A stretch of DNA of 64,000 bases. Source: T3Sed10-241 sp036796255 (GTDB lineage: Bacteria > Bacteroidota > Bacteroidia > Flavobacteriales_D > Cryomorphaceae). Shown piece after piece: positions 33,145 to 42,305 of this stretch. The notes beneath the pieces are model-generated. The model had not been told where the DNA came from and ran no database searches. It saw only the letters and a list, made by a program, of their open reading frames with translations. The position numbers and the translations under genes are program-made. Numbering within the stretch: position 1 is the first letter of the stretch; the number at the start of each line of letters is the position of its first letter. The stretch covers positions 4,539-68,538 of the forward strand of contig DAIRDH010000011.1 of the NCBI GenBank assembly GCA_036796255.1. Direction: 5' to 3'.

Positions 33145-34008
33145 ATGTTACTCATCGCAGATAGCGGTTCTACCAAATGTGATTGGCGGCTTGTTGCAGA
33201 AGATAAAACCTACACCGATTTTGAAACCATAGGAATCAATCCCTACTTTCATTCGGAAGATCTGATTGAAGCAGAACTCAATAAGAATGAGGCCCTCGTT
33301 GCATTTGCCGATAAGGTAAAGGCTGTGTTTTTTTACGGAGCCGGATGTTCTACCACTGAACTTAAGCGCATTGTAGACCGGGGCCTCGGAAATGTATTCA
33401 CAAAAGCGCAGATATATGTGGACCACGACCTCGTGGCTGCAGCATTTGCAGTGTATGACGACGAGCCTTGCATAGCCTGTATTCTGGGCACCGGCAGCAA
33501 CAGCTGCCATTTTGATGGCGACATCGTTCGCGAAGAGGTTCCCGCACTGGCATTTATCATGGGCGATGAAGGAAGTGCAGCCTTCTTTGGAAAGAAATTG
33601 CTCACCGATTTCCTCTACAAGCGCTTGCCCGAGACGATGCGGGAGGGGCTCCTGGCCGAATTTGGTCTGAGCAAGGATGGGATTATGGACAGGGTATACA
33701 TGAAGCCAAATGCCAATGTATACCTGGCCTCTTTTATGCCCTTCATCACCCGCTACAAGCATGAACCTTATGTGCGTGACATGATCCGCAAAGGGCTGGG
33801 TTTGTTTTTGGACAACCATGTGCTTTGCTACCGGGATGCGAGAACTGTGAAAACCCATTTTGTGGGTTCGGTTGCCCATTTTCATGAAGATGTTTTGCGC
33901 GAAGTATGCGCGGAACGCGGCATCATCATGGGCCATGTCGTACAAAGGCCAATCGACGGCCTGTACGCATACCACATCAAACATTACTTTCGTAAAATTC
34001 CATTCTAA
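33145..34008 (+). CDS. BadF/BadG-type sugar kinase, predicted glucokinase or GlcNAc kinase
   Basis: A 287-residue ASKHA-fold kinase. MLLIADSGSTKCDWRLV is the phosphate-1 loop, YVDHDLVAAAFAV and ILGTGSNSCHFDG the phosphate-2/acceptor region, and GDEGSAAFFGKKLL the family hexokinase-like motif. It matches proteins usually named N-acetylglucosamine kinase. Its place between pfkA and pgmB, in an operon whose phosphorylase releases free glucose, makes glucose the more likely substrate; that is inference from context. It lies 18 bases after pfkA and nine before pgmB. Confidence 0.75.
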   Translation: MLLIADSGSTKCDWRLVAEDKTYTDFETIGINPYFHSEDLIEAELNKNEALVAFADKVKAVFFYGAGCSTTELKRIVDRGLGNVFTKAQIYVDHDLVAAAFAVYDDEPCIACILGTGSNSCHFDGDIVREEVPALAFIMGDEGSAAFFGKKLLTDFLYKRLPETMREGLLAEFGLSKDGIMDRVYMKPNANVYLASFMPFITRYKHEPYVRDMIRKGLGLFLDNHVLCYRDARTVKTHFVGSVAHFHEDVLREVCAERGIIMGHVVQRPIDGLYAYHIKHYFRKIPF

Positions 34009-34017
34009 CTGAACCCT

Positions 34018-34668
34018 ATGGCTGATATTCAAGCCTGTCTGTTTGACCTGGACGGTGTAATTGTAGACACTGCCAGGTATCATTTCCTGGCCTGGAGGCG
34101 CTTGTGTAATGAAATGGGTTTCGACCTGAGTCACGACGATAACGAAATGCTCAAAGGGATAAGCCGAAGGGGCTCACTCGAAATTCTGCTCAAAAAAGGC
34201 GGTATTCAAGCCAGTGAAGAAGAAATTCAGGAGATGATGGTGCGCAAAAATGATTGGTACCTCGAATACGTCGATGCCATGCACCCGGAAGAAATCTTAC
34301 CCGGTGTGGTGGAATTTCTGGATAAGGTAAAGGCAAGTGGCCGCAAAATGGCCCTTGGCTCGGCCAGCAAAAACAGCATGCGGATTCTCGAAAAAATTAA
34401 GGTGCTTTCGTACTTCGAAGCGGTCATCGATGGTCACAAAGTGAGCAAAGGCAAGCCCCATCCTGAAACCTTCCTTCTCGGTGCTGAAGCCCTTGGCGTG
34501 GCGCCAGGCAAATGCGTTGTTTTTGAAGATGCAGTGGCAGGTGTTGAAGCGGCCCTTGCTGGGGGGATGTACGCCATTGGAGTAGGAGAACCAGCCGTGT
34601 TGCATCGGGCGCATAAGGTAATTGCCGGCTTCGAAGGTGTGGAATTGACTGTTTTCGACGACATTTAA
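34018..34668 (+). CDS. pgmB: Beta-phosphoglucomutase
   Basis: A 216-residue HAD phosphotransferase converting beta-glucose-1-phosphate to glucose-6-phosphate. LFDLDGVIVDTARYHFLAW gives the nucleophile Asp10 and the acid/base Asp12, and the RYHFLAW cap region is specific to this subfamily. ALGSASKNS, HKVSKGKPHPETFLL and VFEDAVAGVEAALAGGM are the remaining HAD motifs. The product of the adjacent GH65 inverting phosphorylase is its substrate, so the two genes form one step pair. Confidence 0.93.
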   Translation: MADIQACLFDLDGVIVDTARYHFLAWRRLCNEMGFDLSHDDNEMLKGISRRGSLEILLKKGGIQASEEEIQEMMVRKNDWYLEYVDAMHPEEILPGVVEFLDKVKASGRKMALGSASKNSMRILEKIKVLSYFEAVIDGHKVSKGKPHPETFLLGAEALGVAPGKCVVFEDAVAGVEAALAGGMYAIGVGEPAVLHRAHKVIAGFEGVELTVFDDI

Positions 34669-34756
34669 TTTCAAGTACTGAATTTCATCCGATACAATAA
34701 GTTAAATAGTAGTCTTTCAACGTTAGAGTTTTAACAAACAACCGAAATTTGAAGAT

Positions 34757-37063
34757 ATGAACAAGTATTATAAAGAAGACCCCTGGAAAATCATTGAGGA
34801 AGGTTTTCACCCCGACATGTCGCTGGCCTCCGAGAGTATTTTTAGCCTGGGCAATGGCCGCATGGGCCAAAGGGCCAATTTTGAAGAGGGCTACAGCGGC
34901 GAAACCTTGCAGGGCAATTACGTAGCCGGTGTGTACTACCCCGACAAAACCCGCGTAGGCTGGTGGAAAAATGGCTACCCGGAGTATTTTGCGAAAGTGC
35001 TCAACGCGGCCAACTGGATCGGGATATGTCCTGAATTCGAAGGCGAAGCGCTCGACATGGCGAAAGCCAAAATAAGTGAGTTCAGACGCGAGCTCAACAT
35101 GAAGGAGGGCTACATGGAGCGCAGTTTTGTAGCTGAAATGCCCGGGGGTACTAAAGTGCAGATTGATGCCAAGCGCTTCCTGAGCATGGTCGACGATGAG
35201 GCCGCAGCCATCCGCTACAGCGTCAAGTCACTCAACTACAGTGGAAAGATCAACTTCCGCGTTTTTATTGATGGTGACATCATCAACCAGGACAGCAATT
35301 ACGAAGAGAAATTCTGGGATGAGGTAAGCAAGGAAATAAAGAATAATGAGGCTTACATCACCCTACGCACCAAGAAGCTCGACTTTCGCGTGTGCACCGC
35401 GCAAAAGATTGCAGTGACTAAAAATGGTGGCCCTTATGCCCTCGAAACACAAGGAATAGAGAGGATCAAATACGTCGAAAATTCCTTTGCTGTAGAAGTA
35501 CAGGCAGGTGATGAGGTAGTCGTGTATAAATATGCTGCCAACATTTCATCTGAGAATCATGCCAAATCAGATTTGCAGAAGCAGGCAAGTAAAGTGATCA
35601 ATGCTGCCAGCACCAAAGGCTTTCAGAAAATGCTCGATGAGCAGCGTGATGCATGGGCCAAGCGTTGGGAGATGAACGACATTGTGATCGATGGCGATGT
35701 GGCTGCCCAGCAGGGCATTCGCTTCAACATCTTTCAGCTCAACCAAACCTATACAGGTGAAGACCCGCGCCTCAACATCGGTCCCAAAGGCTTTACCGGC
35801 GAGAAGTACGGTGGAAGCACCTATTGGGATACCGAAGCCTACTGCCTGCCTTTCTACATGCTAACCGCTGGTCAGGAAGTGGCCCTCAATCTGCTGAAGT
35901 ACCGCTACAACCACCTGCCAAAAGCCATAGAGAACGCCGAAAAGCTTGGATTTACAGGCGGCTCCGCACTTTACCCCATGGTGACGATGAATGGCGAGGA
36001 ATGCCACAACGAGTGGGAAATCACCTTTATGGAAATTCACCGCAACGGTGCAATTGCCTATGCCATTTACAACTACATCCGCCACACCGGCGAGTCTGAT
36101 TACCTGAAAGAAGGCGGACTGGAAGTACTGCTCGGCATATCCAGATTCTGGAGCGAGCGCATCACCTGGAGCGAGGACAAAAATCACTTTGTGATGCTCG
36201 GCGTGACCGGCCCCAATGAGTACGAGAACAACGTGAACAACAACTGGTACACCAATTACATCGCCCGCTGGTGCATGAAGTACACCATCGAGTGTATTGA
36301 TGAGGTGAAATCTGACACTGCATTCTGGGATGCCTTTACGGCAAAAACAGGATTCGACCGCGGCAAGGAAAGGTTGCGCTGGGAGTTGATTATTTCGAAG
36401 CTGTACGAGCCCCGCCTCGAAGACAGCAAGGTATACCTGCAGCAAGATGGCTTTATGGACAAGGTACAGAGCCTCGCTGAGGAACTCGACCCAGCCGAGC
36501 GCCCCATCAACCAGCATTGGTCATGGGACCGTATATTGCGCTCCATTTTCATCAAGCAGGCCGATGTGCTTCAAGGGATGTATTTCTTTGAAGACCATTT
36601 CGATCAGGATACGATTCGCGAAAATTTTGACTTTTACGAGCCGCGTACCGTGCACGAATCATCGCTTTCCCCCTGCGTGCATTCCGTGCTCGCAGCGCGA
36701 TTGGGCAGGGAAGACAAAGCCCTGGAAATGTACCTCCGCACTGCCCGCCTCGACCTCGATGATTATAACCACGAAGCCGATGAAGGACTCCATATTACCT
36801 CCATGGCAGGCACATGGATTGCCCTTGTGGAAGGCATAGGTGGGAAGAAAGTAAGGGATGGCAAATTGAGCTTCGACCCTATGCTGCCGAAGCTTTGGAA
36901 AGGATATAAATTCAACCTCGTGCATCGTCGCGTGATCGTGCGCGTTGAAGTGAAGCCTGGAGAGGTACTCGTGACCAACAGTTCAGATAATTCCATTGAA
37001 ATATATGTGTTTGGAGAATTGTACACGGTGCAAGCCAAAGAAACCTTAAGTGTGAAGTCATGA
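34757..37063 (+). CDS. GH65 maltose phosphorylase
   Basis: A 768-residue inverting phosphorylase that splits maltose with phosphate into glucose and beta-glucose-1-phosphate. The (alpha/alpha)6 catalytic domain contains STYWDTEAYCLPFYMLT (about 354-370) and NGEECHNEWEITFMEIHRNGAIAYAI (412-437). The second matches the maltose phosphorylase signature with its general-acid Glu. The N-terminal domain has LGNGRMGQRANFEEGYSGETLQGNYVAGVY. Kojibiose or trehalose activity is possible for GH65, but pgmB, GH13 and the transporter point to maltose. No signal peptide, so it is cytoplasmic. Its stop overlaps the next gene by ATGA. Confidence 0.93.
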   Translation: MNKYYKEDPWKIIEEGFHPDMSLASESIFSLGNGRMGQRANFEEGYSGETLQGNYVAGVYYPDKTRVGWWKNGYPEYFAKVLNAANWIGICPEFEGEALDMAKAKISEFRRELNMKEGYMERSFVAEMPGGTKVQIDAKRFLSMVDDEAAAIRYSVKSLNYSGKINFRVFIDGDIINQDSNYEEKFWDEVSKEIKNNEAYITLRTKKLDFRVCTAQKIAVTKNGGPYALETQGIERIKYVENSFAVEVQAGDEVVVYKYAANISSENHAKSDLQKQASKVINAASTKGFQKMLDEQRDAWAKRWEMNDIVIDGDVAAQQGIRFNIFQLNQTYTGEDPRLNIGPKGFTGEKYGGSTYWDTEAYCLPFYMLTAGQEVALNLLKYRYNHLPKAIENAEKLGFTGGSALYPMVTMNGEECHNEWEITFMEIHRNGAIAYAIYNYIRHTGESDYLKEGGLEVLLGISRFWSERITWSEDKNHFVMLGVTGPNEYENNVNNNWYTNYIARWCMKYTIECIDEVKSDTAFWDAFTAKTGFDRGKERLRWELIISKLYEPRLEDSKVYLQQDGFMDKVQSLAEELDPAERPINQHWSWDRILRSIFIKQADVLQGMYFFEDHFDQDTIRENFDFYEPRTVHESSLSPCVHSVLAARLGREDKALEMYLRTARLDLDDYNHEADEGLHITSMAGTWIALVEGIGGKKVRDGKLSFDPMLPKLWKGYKFNLVHRRVIVRVEVKPGEVLVTNSSDNSIEIYVFGELYTVQAKETLSVKS

Positions 37064-39453
37064 GCAGAAATTGGAAGTGGCCATACCTTTTTGTAGCTGG
37101 CGCTTTGCTATTGCATGCTTGCAATGAGGGGGATGAAAGTACTCCGGACGTTGACCACGGCGGTGCTATTGCAGGAATGGCCATGCCGGTGCACCTCAAC
37201 TACGGACAAACGCGTGTTCCACTTGGCGATTTTGTGGAATTTCCCGAAAAGGTGGATTCCGTATACTTTAGCCATGAAGTTGATTACAACCATTTGCGAG
37301 ACAGTGGATTGGTGTTGATCAATGGCTTCGAAGCCAATGTGATGGTGGCCAGCATGGGTTTAATCACTGGTGGCGTGCATTACCATATTCCGGTATTCAA
37401 AAATCAAAATCAATCTTTCCGCTTCACCTATGAGCCTACCCGGGAGGAGGTAAAGGAAGTGGGGCTGAAAGGCAGTTTCAACGGTTGGAACCACAAAGCC
37501 AACCTGCTGCGCAAGGAGGATGACGTGTGGGTGGCCGACCTCGTGCTCGCGCCGGGCCTGTACAGCTATCTGATTGTGGAAGATGGCCGCGAGATGCGCG
37601 ACCGCAACAATCCCGAGACCAAGGACAATGGACAGGGAGGGCTCAACTCGGCATTTCGCGTGGGTGGTGAGGGAAATGCGCCTTCCATTTCAAGCTACGG
37701 AATGAGCGTCGATTCGCTTGTATTTCACTGCCCCGAGGAGCTACACAATCCGCTCATACTTTGGGAAAACCACCAACTTGATACGGCATTTTATAAACGC
37801 AGGGGCGATCGCCTGGCGCTGGCTCTTCCCGCTGCTTCCGCAAAAATGGACCGCAGCCAGATCCGCGTGTATGCCTGTGATCATGAGGAGCGCAGCAATG
37901 ACCTGCTCGTGCCGCTGGCAAATGGCAAGCCTGTAATGGATGCCACTGCCCTCAACCGCAGCGACAAGCACACCTATGCGATGTACTTTATGATGGTAGA
38001 CCGCTTCGTGAATGGCGATACCACCAACGATTTTCAGGTTCAAGATCCCGACATTCTGCCTCCGGCAAATTACTACGGGGGCGACCTCGCGGGTGTGCTT
38101 CAAAAGATTGAAGAGGGCTATTTCAAAGCGCTTGGCACAAATACCATTTGGCTTTCGCCTATTACGCAGAATCCGCTGGGTGCATATGGCCTCTGGGACA
38201 AAGGCGGGGTGCGCAGCACTTTCAGTGGCTACCATGGCTATTGGCCCATTTCGAGCTCCAGGGTCGATTTCCGATTTGGAAATGAAGCAGTGCTGAAGCA
38301 GCTCATCGCAGAGGCCCACAGCAGCGATGCCAATGTGATTCTCGATTACGTAGCCAACCACGTGCACCAGGAGCACCCGCTTTACCAGCAGCATCCCGAT
38401 TGGGCCACAGAGCTCTACCTTCCCGATGGCCGATTGAATACCGAGCTCTGGGATGAGCAGCGCCTCACCACATGGTTCGATACCTTTATGCCTACCCTCG
38501 ACCTCGAGAATCCGGAAGTGGTTGCAGCCATGACCGACTCAGCGCTGTTTTGGTTTGAAAATTATCCGCTCGACGGTTTCAGGCATGATGCCACCAAGCA
38601 CGTGCCTCTTGCATTTTGGCGTGAGCTCACCCGCAAGCTCAAGTACAAGGTGGCTGTGCCGGAATCGCGCAGTATTTACCAAATAGGGGAGACTTACGGC
38701 AACCCCGGACTCATTGGCAGCTATGTGGGTAGCGGCCTTCTCGACGGTCAGTTTGATTTTAACCTTTACGATGCGGCACTGGCCACATTTGCCAAAGAGG
38801 GCGCCGGCTTTGAAGAACTCGACCGCGTGATCAATCAAAGCCTTACAGCCTATGGCTATCACAACCTGATGGGCAATATCTCGGGCAATCAGGACCGCGC
38901 GCGATTCATTTCCTATGCCGATGGCAGCGTGAGCTTTGCGGAAGATGCCAAGCTGGCAGGCTGGACGCGCAAGGTCGAAATTCAGGATGAAGTGGGTTAC
39001 GACCGGCTCGCCCTGCTCCACGCACTTAACTTCACCCTGCCGGGGATTCCCGTAATTTACTACGGCGATGAAATTGGCATGCCCGGCGCAAATGATCCCG
39101 ACAACCGCCGCATGATGCGCTTCGGTGATGAGCTCGCGCCGCGTGAGCGTGAAATGCTGGAAACCGTTACCGCCATTGCCAATTTGCGGAAGCAGAGCAT
39201 GCCACTGCTCTATGGAGACCTGCAGGTACTGCACCTCGAGGGAAATACTTACGCCTATTGCAGGAATTATTTTGACAAAACTGCCCTTGTGATGTTCAAT
39301 ACCTCGGGTGAGGAAGTTGAACTGCGCATAGAAATGCCCAGACATGTTAACTTAGACGGCCTTTCTGCCCATTTTGGCCACAGCCATGAGGTGGAAGACC
39401 GCACGATTACCATCAAATTGAAGCCAACATCCTTTGAAATTTTAAGCCATTAA
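37060..39453 (+). CDS. GH13 alpha-glucanase lipoprotein with CBM48-like module
   Basis: A 797-residue lipoprotein (lipobox LLLHAC, Cys21). An N-terminal beta domain (about 40-120) and a CBM48/E-set-like module (about 132-200, GLKGSFNGWNHK) precede the GH13 barrel (about 300-700). Catalytic residues are Asp510 (LDGFRHDATKH), Glu544 (QIGETYG) and Asp612. The last site reads GNQD, so the usual His of the NHD motif is Gln611. This resembles SusG-type or cyclomaltodextrinase-like enzymes acting outside the inner membrane. It overlaps the GH65 stop by four bases. Confidence 0.88.
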   Translation: MSRNWKWPYLFVAGALLLHACNEGDESTPDVDHGGAIAGMAMPVHLNYGQTRVPLGDFVEFPEKVDSVYFSHEVDYNHLRDSGLVLINGFEANVMVASMGLITGGVHYHIPVFKNQNQSFRFTYEPTREEVKEVGLKGSFNGWNHKANLLRKEDDVWVADLVLAPGLYSYLIVEDGREMRDRNNPETKDNGQGGLNSAFRVGGEGNAPSISSYGMSVDSLVFHCPEELHNPLILWENHQLDTAFYKRRGDRLALALPAASAKMDRSQIRVYACDHEERSNDLLVPLANGKPVMDATALNRSDKHTYAMYFMMVDRFVNGDTTNDFQVQDPDILPPANYYGGDLAGVLQKIEEGYFKALGTNTIWLSPITQNPLGAYGLWDKGGVRSTFSGYHGYWPISSSRVDFRFGNEAVLKQLIAEAHSSDANVILDYVANHVHQEHPLYQQHPDWATELYLPDGRLNTELWDEQRLTTWFDTFMPTLDLENPEVVAAMTDSALFWFENYPLDGFRHDATKHVPLAFWRELTRKLKYKVAVPESRSIYQIGETYGNPGLIGSYVGSGLLDGQFDFNLYDAALATFAKEGAGFEELDRVINQSLTAYGYHNLMGNISGNQDRARFISYADGSVSFAEDAKLAGWTRKVEIQDEVGYDRLALLHALNFTLPGIPVIYYGDEIGMPGANDPDNRRMMRFGDELAPREREMLETVTAIANLRKQSMPLLYGDLQVLHLEGNTYAYCRNYFDKTALVMFNTSGEEVELRIEMPRHVNLDGLSAHFGHSHEVEDRTITIKLKPTSFEILSH

Positions 39454-39456
39454 ACC

Positions 39457-40845
39457 ATGAAATTCAATTCATTTTACGCCCTCTTTTTTGTCGGCCTTAT
39501 GGCGGCCTGCAACCCGCCACAACCCGCTTCCAACTTTGAGAAGCCGGAAGACCAGGATACTTTGCCGAAAGGCCTCTACCACCCCGAACGGCTCAAGAAT
39601 GCCACCATTTACGAGGCCAATATCAGACAACATACACCGGAAGGTACTTTTATGGCGCTGCGCAAAGACCTGGAACGCATCAGTGATATGGGCATTTCAG
39701 TGCTGTGGCTCATGCCCATACATCCCATCGGGGAGGTAAACCGCAAAGGGGGCAAGGGAAGCTATTATTCTGTTAAAGATTACAAGGATGTGAATCCTGA
39801 ATTTGGAACCAAAGAAGATTTTCGTGCGCTGGTGCGCGAGGCCCACAGGCAAGATATGGAAGTAATTATTGACTGGGTTGCCAACCATACCTCCTTTGAC
39901 CACGTGTGGACGCAGGACCATAAGGATTGGTACAACCTCGATGCATCGGGCAATTTGCAAATGCCTGAGGGCACTGACTGGAGCGATGTAGCCGATTTGA
40001 ATTATGACAATCCCGAAATGCGCGCGGCAATGATAGACGCAATGGCCTACTGGGTGCGCGAATTTGACATTGACGGGTTTCGCTGCGATGTGGCAAGTTA
40101 TGTGCCCACTGATTTTTGGAATGAATGCGTAGACAGTCTGCGCAGTGTAAAAATGGACATCTTCATGCTTGCCGAGGCCGAAACACCTGAATTACATGAG
40201 AAAGCTTTCAATGCCGGCTATGCCTGGGAGTGGTTACACATCATCAACGGTGTAGCCAAGGGTGAAAAAACCCTTGCCGATATAGATGCCTACATGGCCG
40301 AGGCTCCAGCCGCTATGCCCAATGGCGCTTACAAAATGTACTTCACCACCAACCACGATGAGAACTCTTGGAATGGAACCGTGATGGAGCGCTTTGGAGA
40401 TGGTCACCTTGCCTATGCGGCCCTGACCTTCACCATCGATGGTATGCCGCTGGTATATAGTGGACAAGAAGCTGGATTGAACAAAGCCCTGAAGTTTTTT
40501 GAAAAGGATCAAATAGACTGGGGAAAATATGAGTACAGTGATTTCTACAGTAAATTGCTCACCCTGAATCGTGTAAATACTGCATTGTGGAATGGAAGTG
40601 ATGGGGGTGATTTTAAAAGATTGAATACCGATGCTGACGATAAAGTTTATGCATTTGTACGCACCAACGAAGAAGATCAGGTGGTCACCATTTGCAACCT
40701 GAGCGATCAAATGGTTAATTTGACTTTTAGCGATGATTTACCTGAAGGCGAATTCCGCTCACTTTTTGATGAGGAGAGCCTCGAGCTTATCGGTGAAAAC
40801 GGACTTGAACTCGCGCCATACGGCTTTCACATTTTCTACAAATAA
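39457..40845 (+). CDS. GH13 alpha-amylase-like lipoprotein
   Basis: A 462-residue lipoprotein (lipobox FVGLMAAC, Cys18). The compact GH13 barrel starts at ATIYEANIRQHTPEGTF and has the full catalytic set: Asp211 (IDGFRCDVAS), Glu240 (FMLAEAETP) and Asp301 (FTTNHDENSW). A short C-terminal beta domain follows. Enzymes of this short type cleave alpha-1,4 linkages in maltodextrins. Its TAA overlaps the mgsA ATG by one base (TAATG). Confidence 0.9.
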   Translation: MKFNSFYALFFVGLMAACNPPQPASNFEKPEDQDTLPKGLYHPERLKNATIYEANIRQHTPEGTFMALRKDLERISDMGISVLWLMPIHPIGEVNRKGGKGSYYSVKDYKDVNPEFGTKEDFRALVREAHRQDMEVIIDWVANHTSFDHVWTQDHKDWYNLDASGNLQMPEGTDWSDVADLNYDNPEMRAAMIDAMAYWVREFDIDGFRCDVASYVPTDFWNECVDSLRSVKMDIFMLAEAETPELHEKAFNAGYAWEWLHIINGVAKGEKTLADIDAYMAEAPAAMPNGAYKMYFTTNHDENSWNGTVMERFGDGHLAYAALTFTIDGMPLVYSGQEAGLNKALKFFEKDQIDWGKYEYSDFYSKLLTLNRVNTALWNGSDGGDFKRLNTDADDKVYAFVRTNEEDQVVTICNLSDQMVNLTFSDDLPEGEFRSLFDEESLELIGENGLELAPYGFHIFYK

Positions 40846-41222
40846 TGCGCTTTGCAATTATAGCGCATGACGGCAAGAAGGCCGAGATGGTGGCTTTCCT
40901 GATGAAGCACATCGACTTCCTGCGCCGGGCTGATGTAGAGCTGGTGGCCACGGGTACCACCGGTACGCATGTTGAGAAGGCTGGACTTAAAGTCAAAAAG
41001 GTGGCTTCAGGGCCACGTGGCGGCGATGCACAAATTGCAGCCATGGTTACGGAAGGAAAAGTGGCAAGCGTCCTGTTTTTCCGGGACCCGCTCAATGCGC
41101 ATCCACACGAACCTGATATCGCCATGCTGATGCGGCTATGTGATGTGCATAATGTACCTTTAGCGACCAACCCTGCCACAGCGCAGATGATTGTAATCGG
41201 ATTTGAAAAATTAACCAAATAA
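40845..41222 (+). CDS. mgsA: Methylglyoxal synthase
   Basis: A 125-residue enzyme converting dihydroxyacetone phosphate to methylglyoxal, a bypass that relieves phosphate limitation when sugar phosphates accumulate. TGTTGTHVEKAGL, VASGPRGGDAQIAAMV (catalytic Asp) and LFFRDPLNAHPHEPDIAMLMRLCD are diagnostic. It is slightly shorter than the usual 130-150 residues, with no missing core motif. Its position inside an operon for maltose phosphorolysis and glycolysis suggests it acts as an overflow valve there. Confidence 0.95.
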   Translation: MRFAIIAHDGKKAEMVAFLMKHIDFLRRADVELVATGTTGTHVEKAGLKVKKVASGPRGGDAQIAAMVTEGKVASVLFFRDPLNAHPHEPDIAMLMRLCDVHNVPLATNPATAQMIVIGFEKLTK

Positions 41223-41230
41223 ACCTAGAT

Positions 41231-42301
41231 ATGAGCAAGAAATTCAGATCGGGAGTACTTCACGGTGATGAAGTTACAGACCTTTTTAACTACGCAAATG
41301 AAAATGATTTTGCCCTGCCGGCCGTAAACGTAATCGGCAGCAATTCCGTTAATGCCGTTCTGGAAACAGCGCGCGCAGTAAACTCACCCGTTATCATTCA
41401 GTTTTCAAATGGTGGTGCGCAGTTCTACGCAGGTAAGGGCCTTGGCGGCGACAACCAGAAGAGCCAGATAGCGGGAGGAATAAGCGGAGCCCTTCATGTA
41501 CACGAGATGGCCAAGGCCTATGATGTACCTGTGATCCTGCACACTGACCACTGCTCCAAGAAATTGCTGCCCTGGATTGACGGACTGCTCGATGCAGGCG
41601 AAGCCTATTACGCAAAGCACGGGCAGCCGCTCTACAGCTCGCATATGCTCGACCTGAGTGAGGAGCCCCTTGAGGAGAATATCGAAACCTGTGCCCGCTA
41701 CTTTGAGCGGATGAACAAAATGGGCATGACCATTGAAATCGAACTCGGTGTGACCGGTGGCGAAGAAGATGGCGTGGACAATTCAGATGTGGACAGCTCG
41801 AAGCTTTACACACAACCATCAGAGGTGGCTTACTCTTATGAGCGCCTGCTCAAGATTTCACCCAACTTTACCATAGCAGCTGCTTTTGGAAATGTGCATG
41901 GCGTGTATAAGCCAGGCAACGTGTCGCTACAGCCTAAAATCCTCAAGAACTCTCAGGAGTATATTGAGCAGAAGTTCAATACGGCCAAGCAACCTGTGAA
42001 CTTCGTATTCCACGGAGGTTCGGGGTCGTCGCAAGCAGAGATTCGCGAAGCCATCGAGTACGGCGCCATCAAGATGAACATCGACACCGACATGCAGTGG
42101 GCATTTTGGGATGGCATCCGCAAGTATTACCAAGCCAATGAAGGCTACCTTCAGGCGCAGATTGGCAGTCCTGACGGGCCTGACAGCCCCAACAAGAAAT
42201 ACTATGATCCAAGGGTATGGCTGCGCAAAGGCGAGGACAACTTCGTGCTTCGACTCAAGCAGGCTTTTGAAGACCTGAATTGCATAAACCGCAACGCTTA
42301 A
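41231..42301 (+). CDS. fbaA: Class II fructose-bisphosphate aldolase
   Basis: A 356-residue zinc aldolase. HTDHCSKKLLPW carries the catalytic Asp and first zinc His, and IEIELGVTGGEEDGVDN the active-site loop. FGNVHGVYKPGNV and VFHGGSGSSQAEI carry the other two zinc His residues. NIDTDMQWAFWDG is the class IIA phosphate-site motif. It splits fructose-1,6-bisphosphate below pfkA. It lies eight bases after mgsA and four before pgi. Confidence 0.97.
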   Translation: MSKKFRSGVLHGDEVTDLFNYANENDFALPAVNVIGSNSVNAVLETARAVNSPVIIQFSNGGAQFYAGKGLGGDNQKSQIAGGISGALHVHEMAKAYDVPVILHTDHCSKKLLPWIDGLLDAGEAYYAKHGQPLYSSHMLDLSEEPLEENIETCARYFERMNKMGMTIEIELGVTGGEEDGVDNSDVDSSKLYTQPSEVAYSYERLLKISPNFTIAAAFGNVHGVYKPGNVSLQPKILKNSQEYIEQKFNTAKQPVNFVFHGGSGSSQAEIREAIEYGAIKMNIDTDMQWAFWDGIRKYYQANEGYLQAQIGSPDGPDSPNKKYYDPRVWLRKGEDNFVLRLKQAFEDLNCINRNA

Positions 42302-42305
42302 ACTT

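Noticed and set aside
33148..34134. Reverse-strand frame of 328 codons opposite the BadF-type kinase
   Set aside because: Shadow of a kinase with clear motifs; it also runs into pgmB without any signature of its own.
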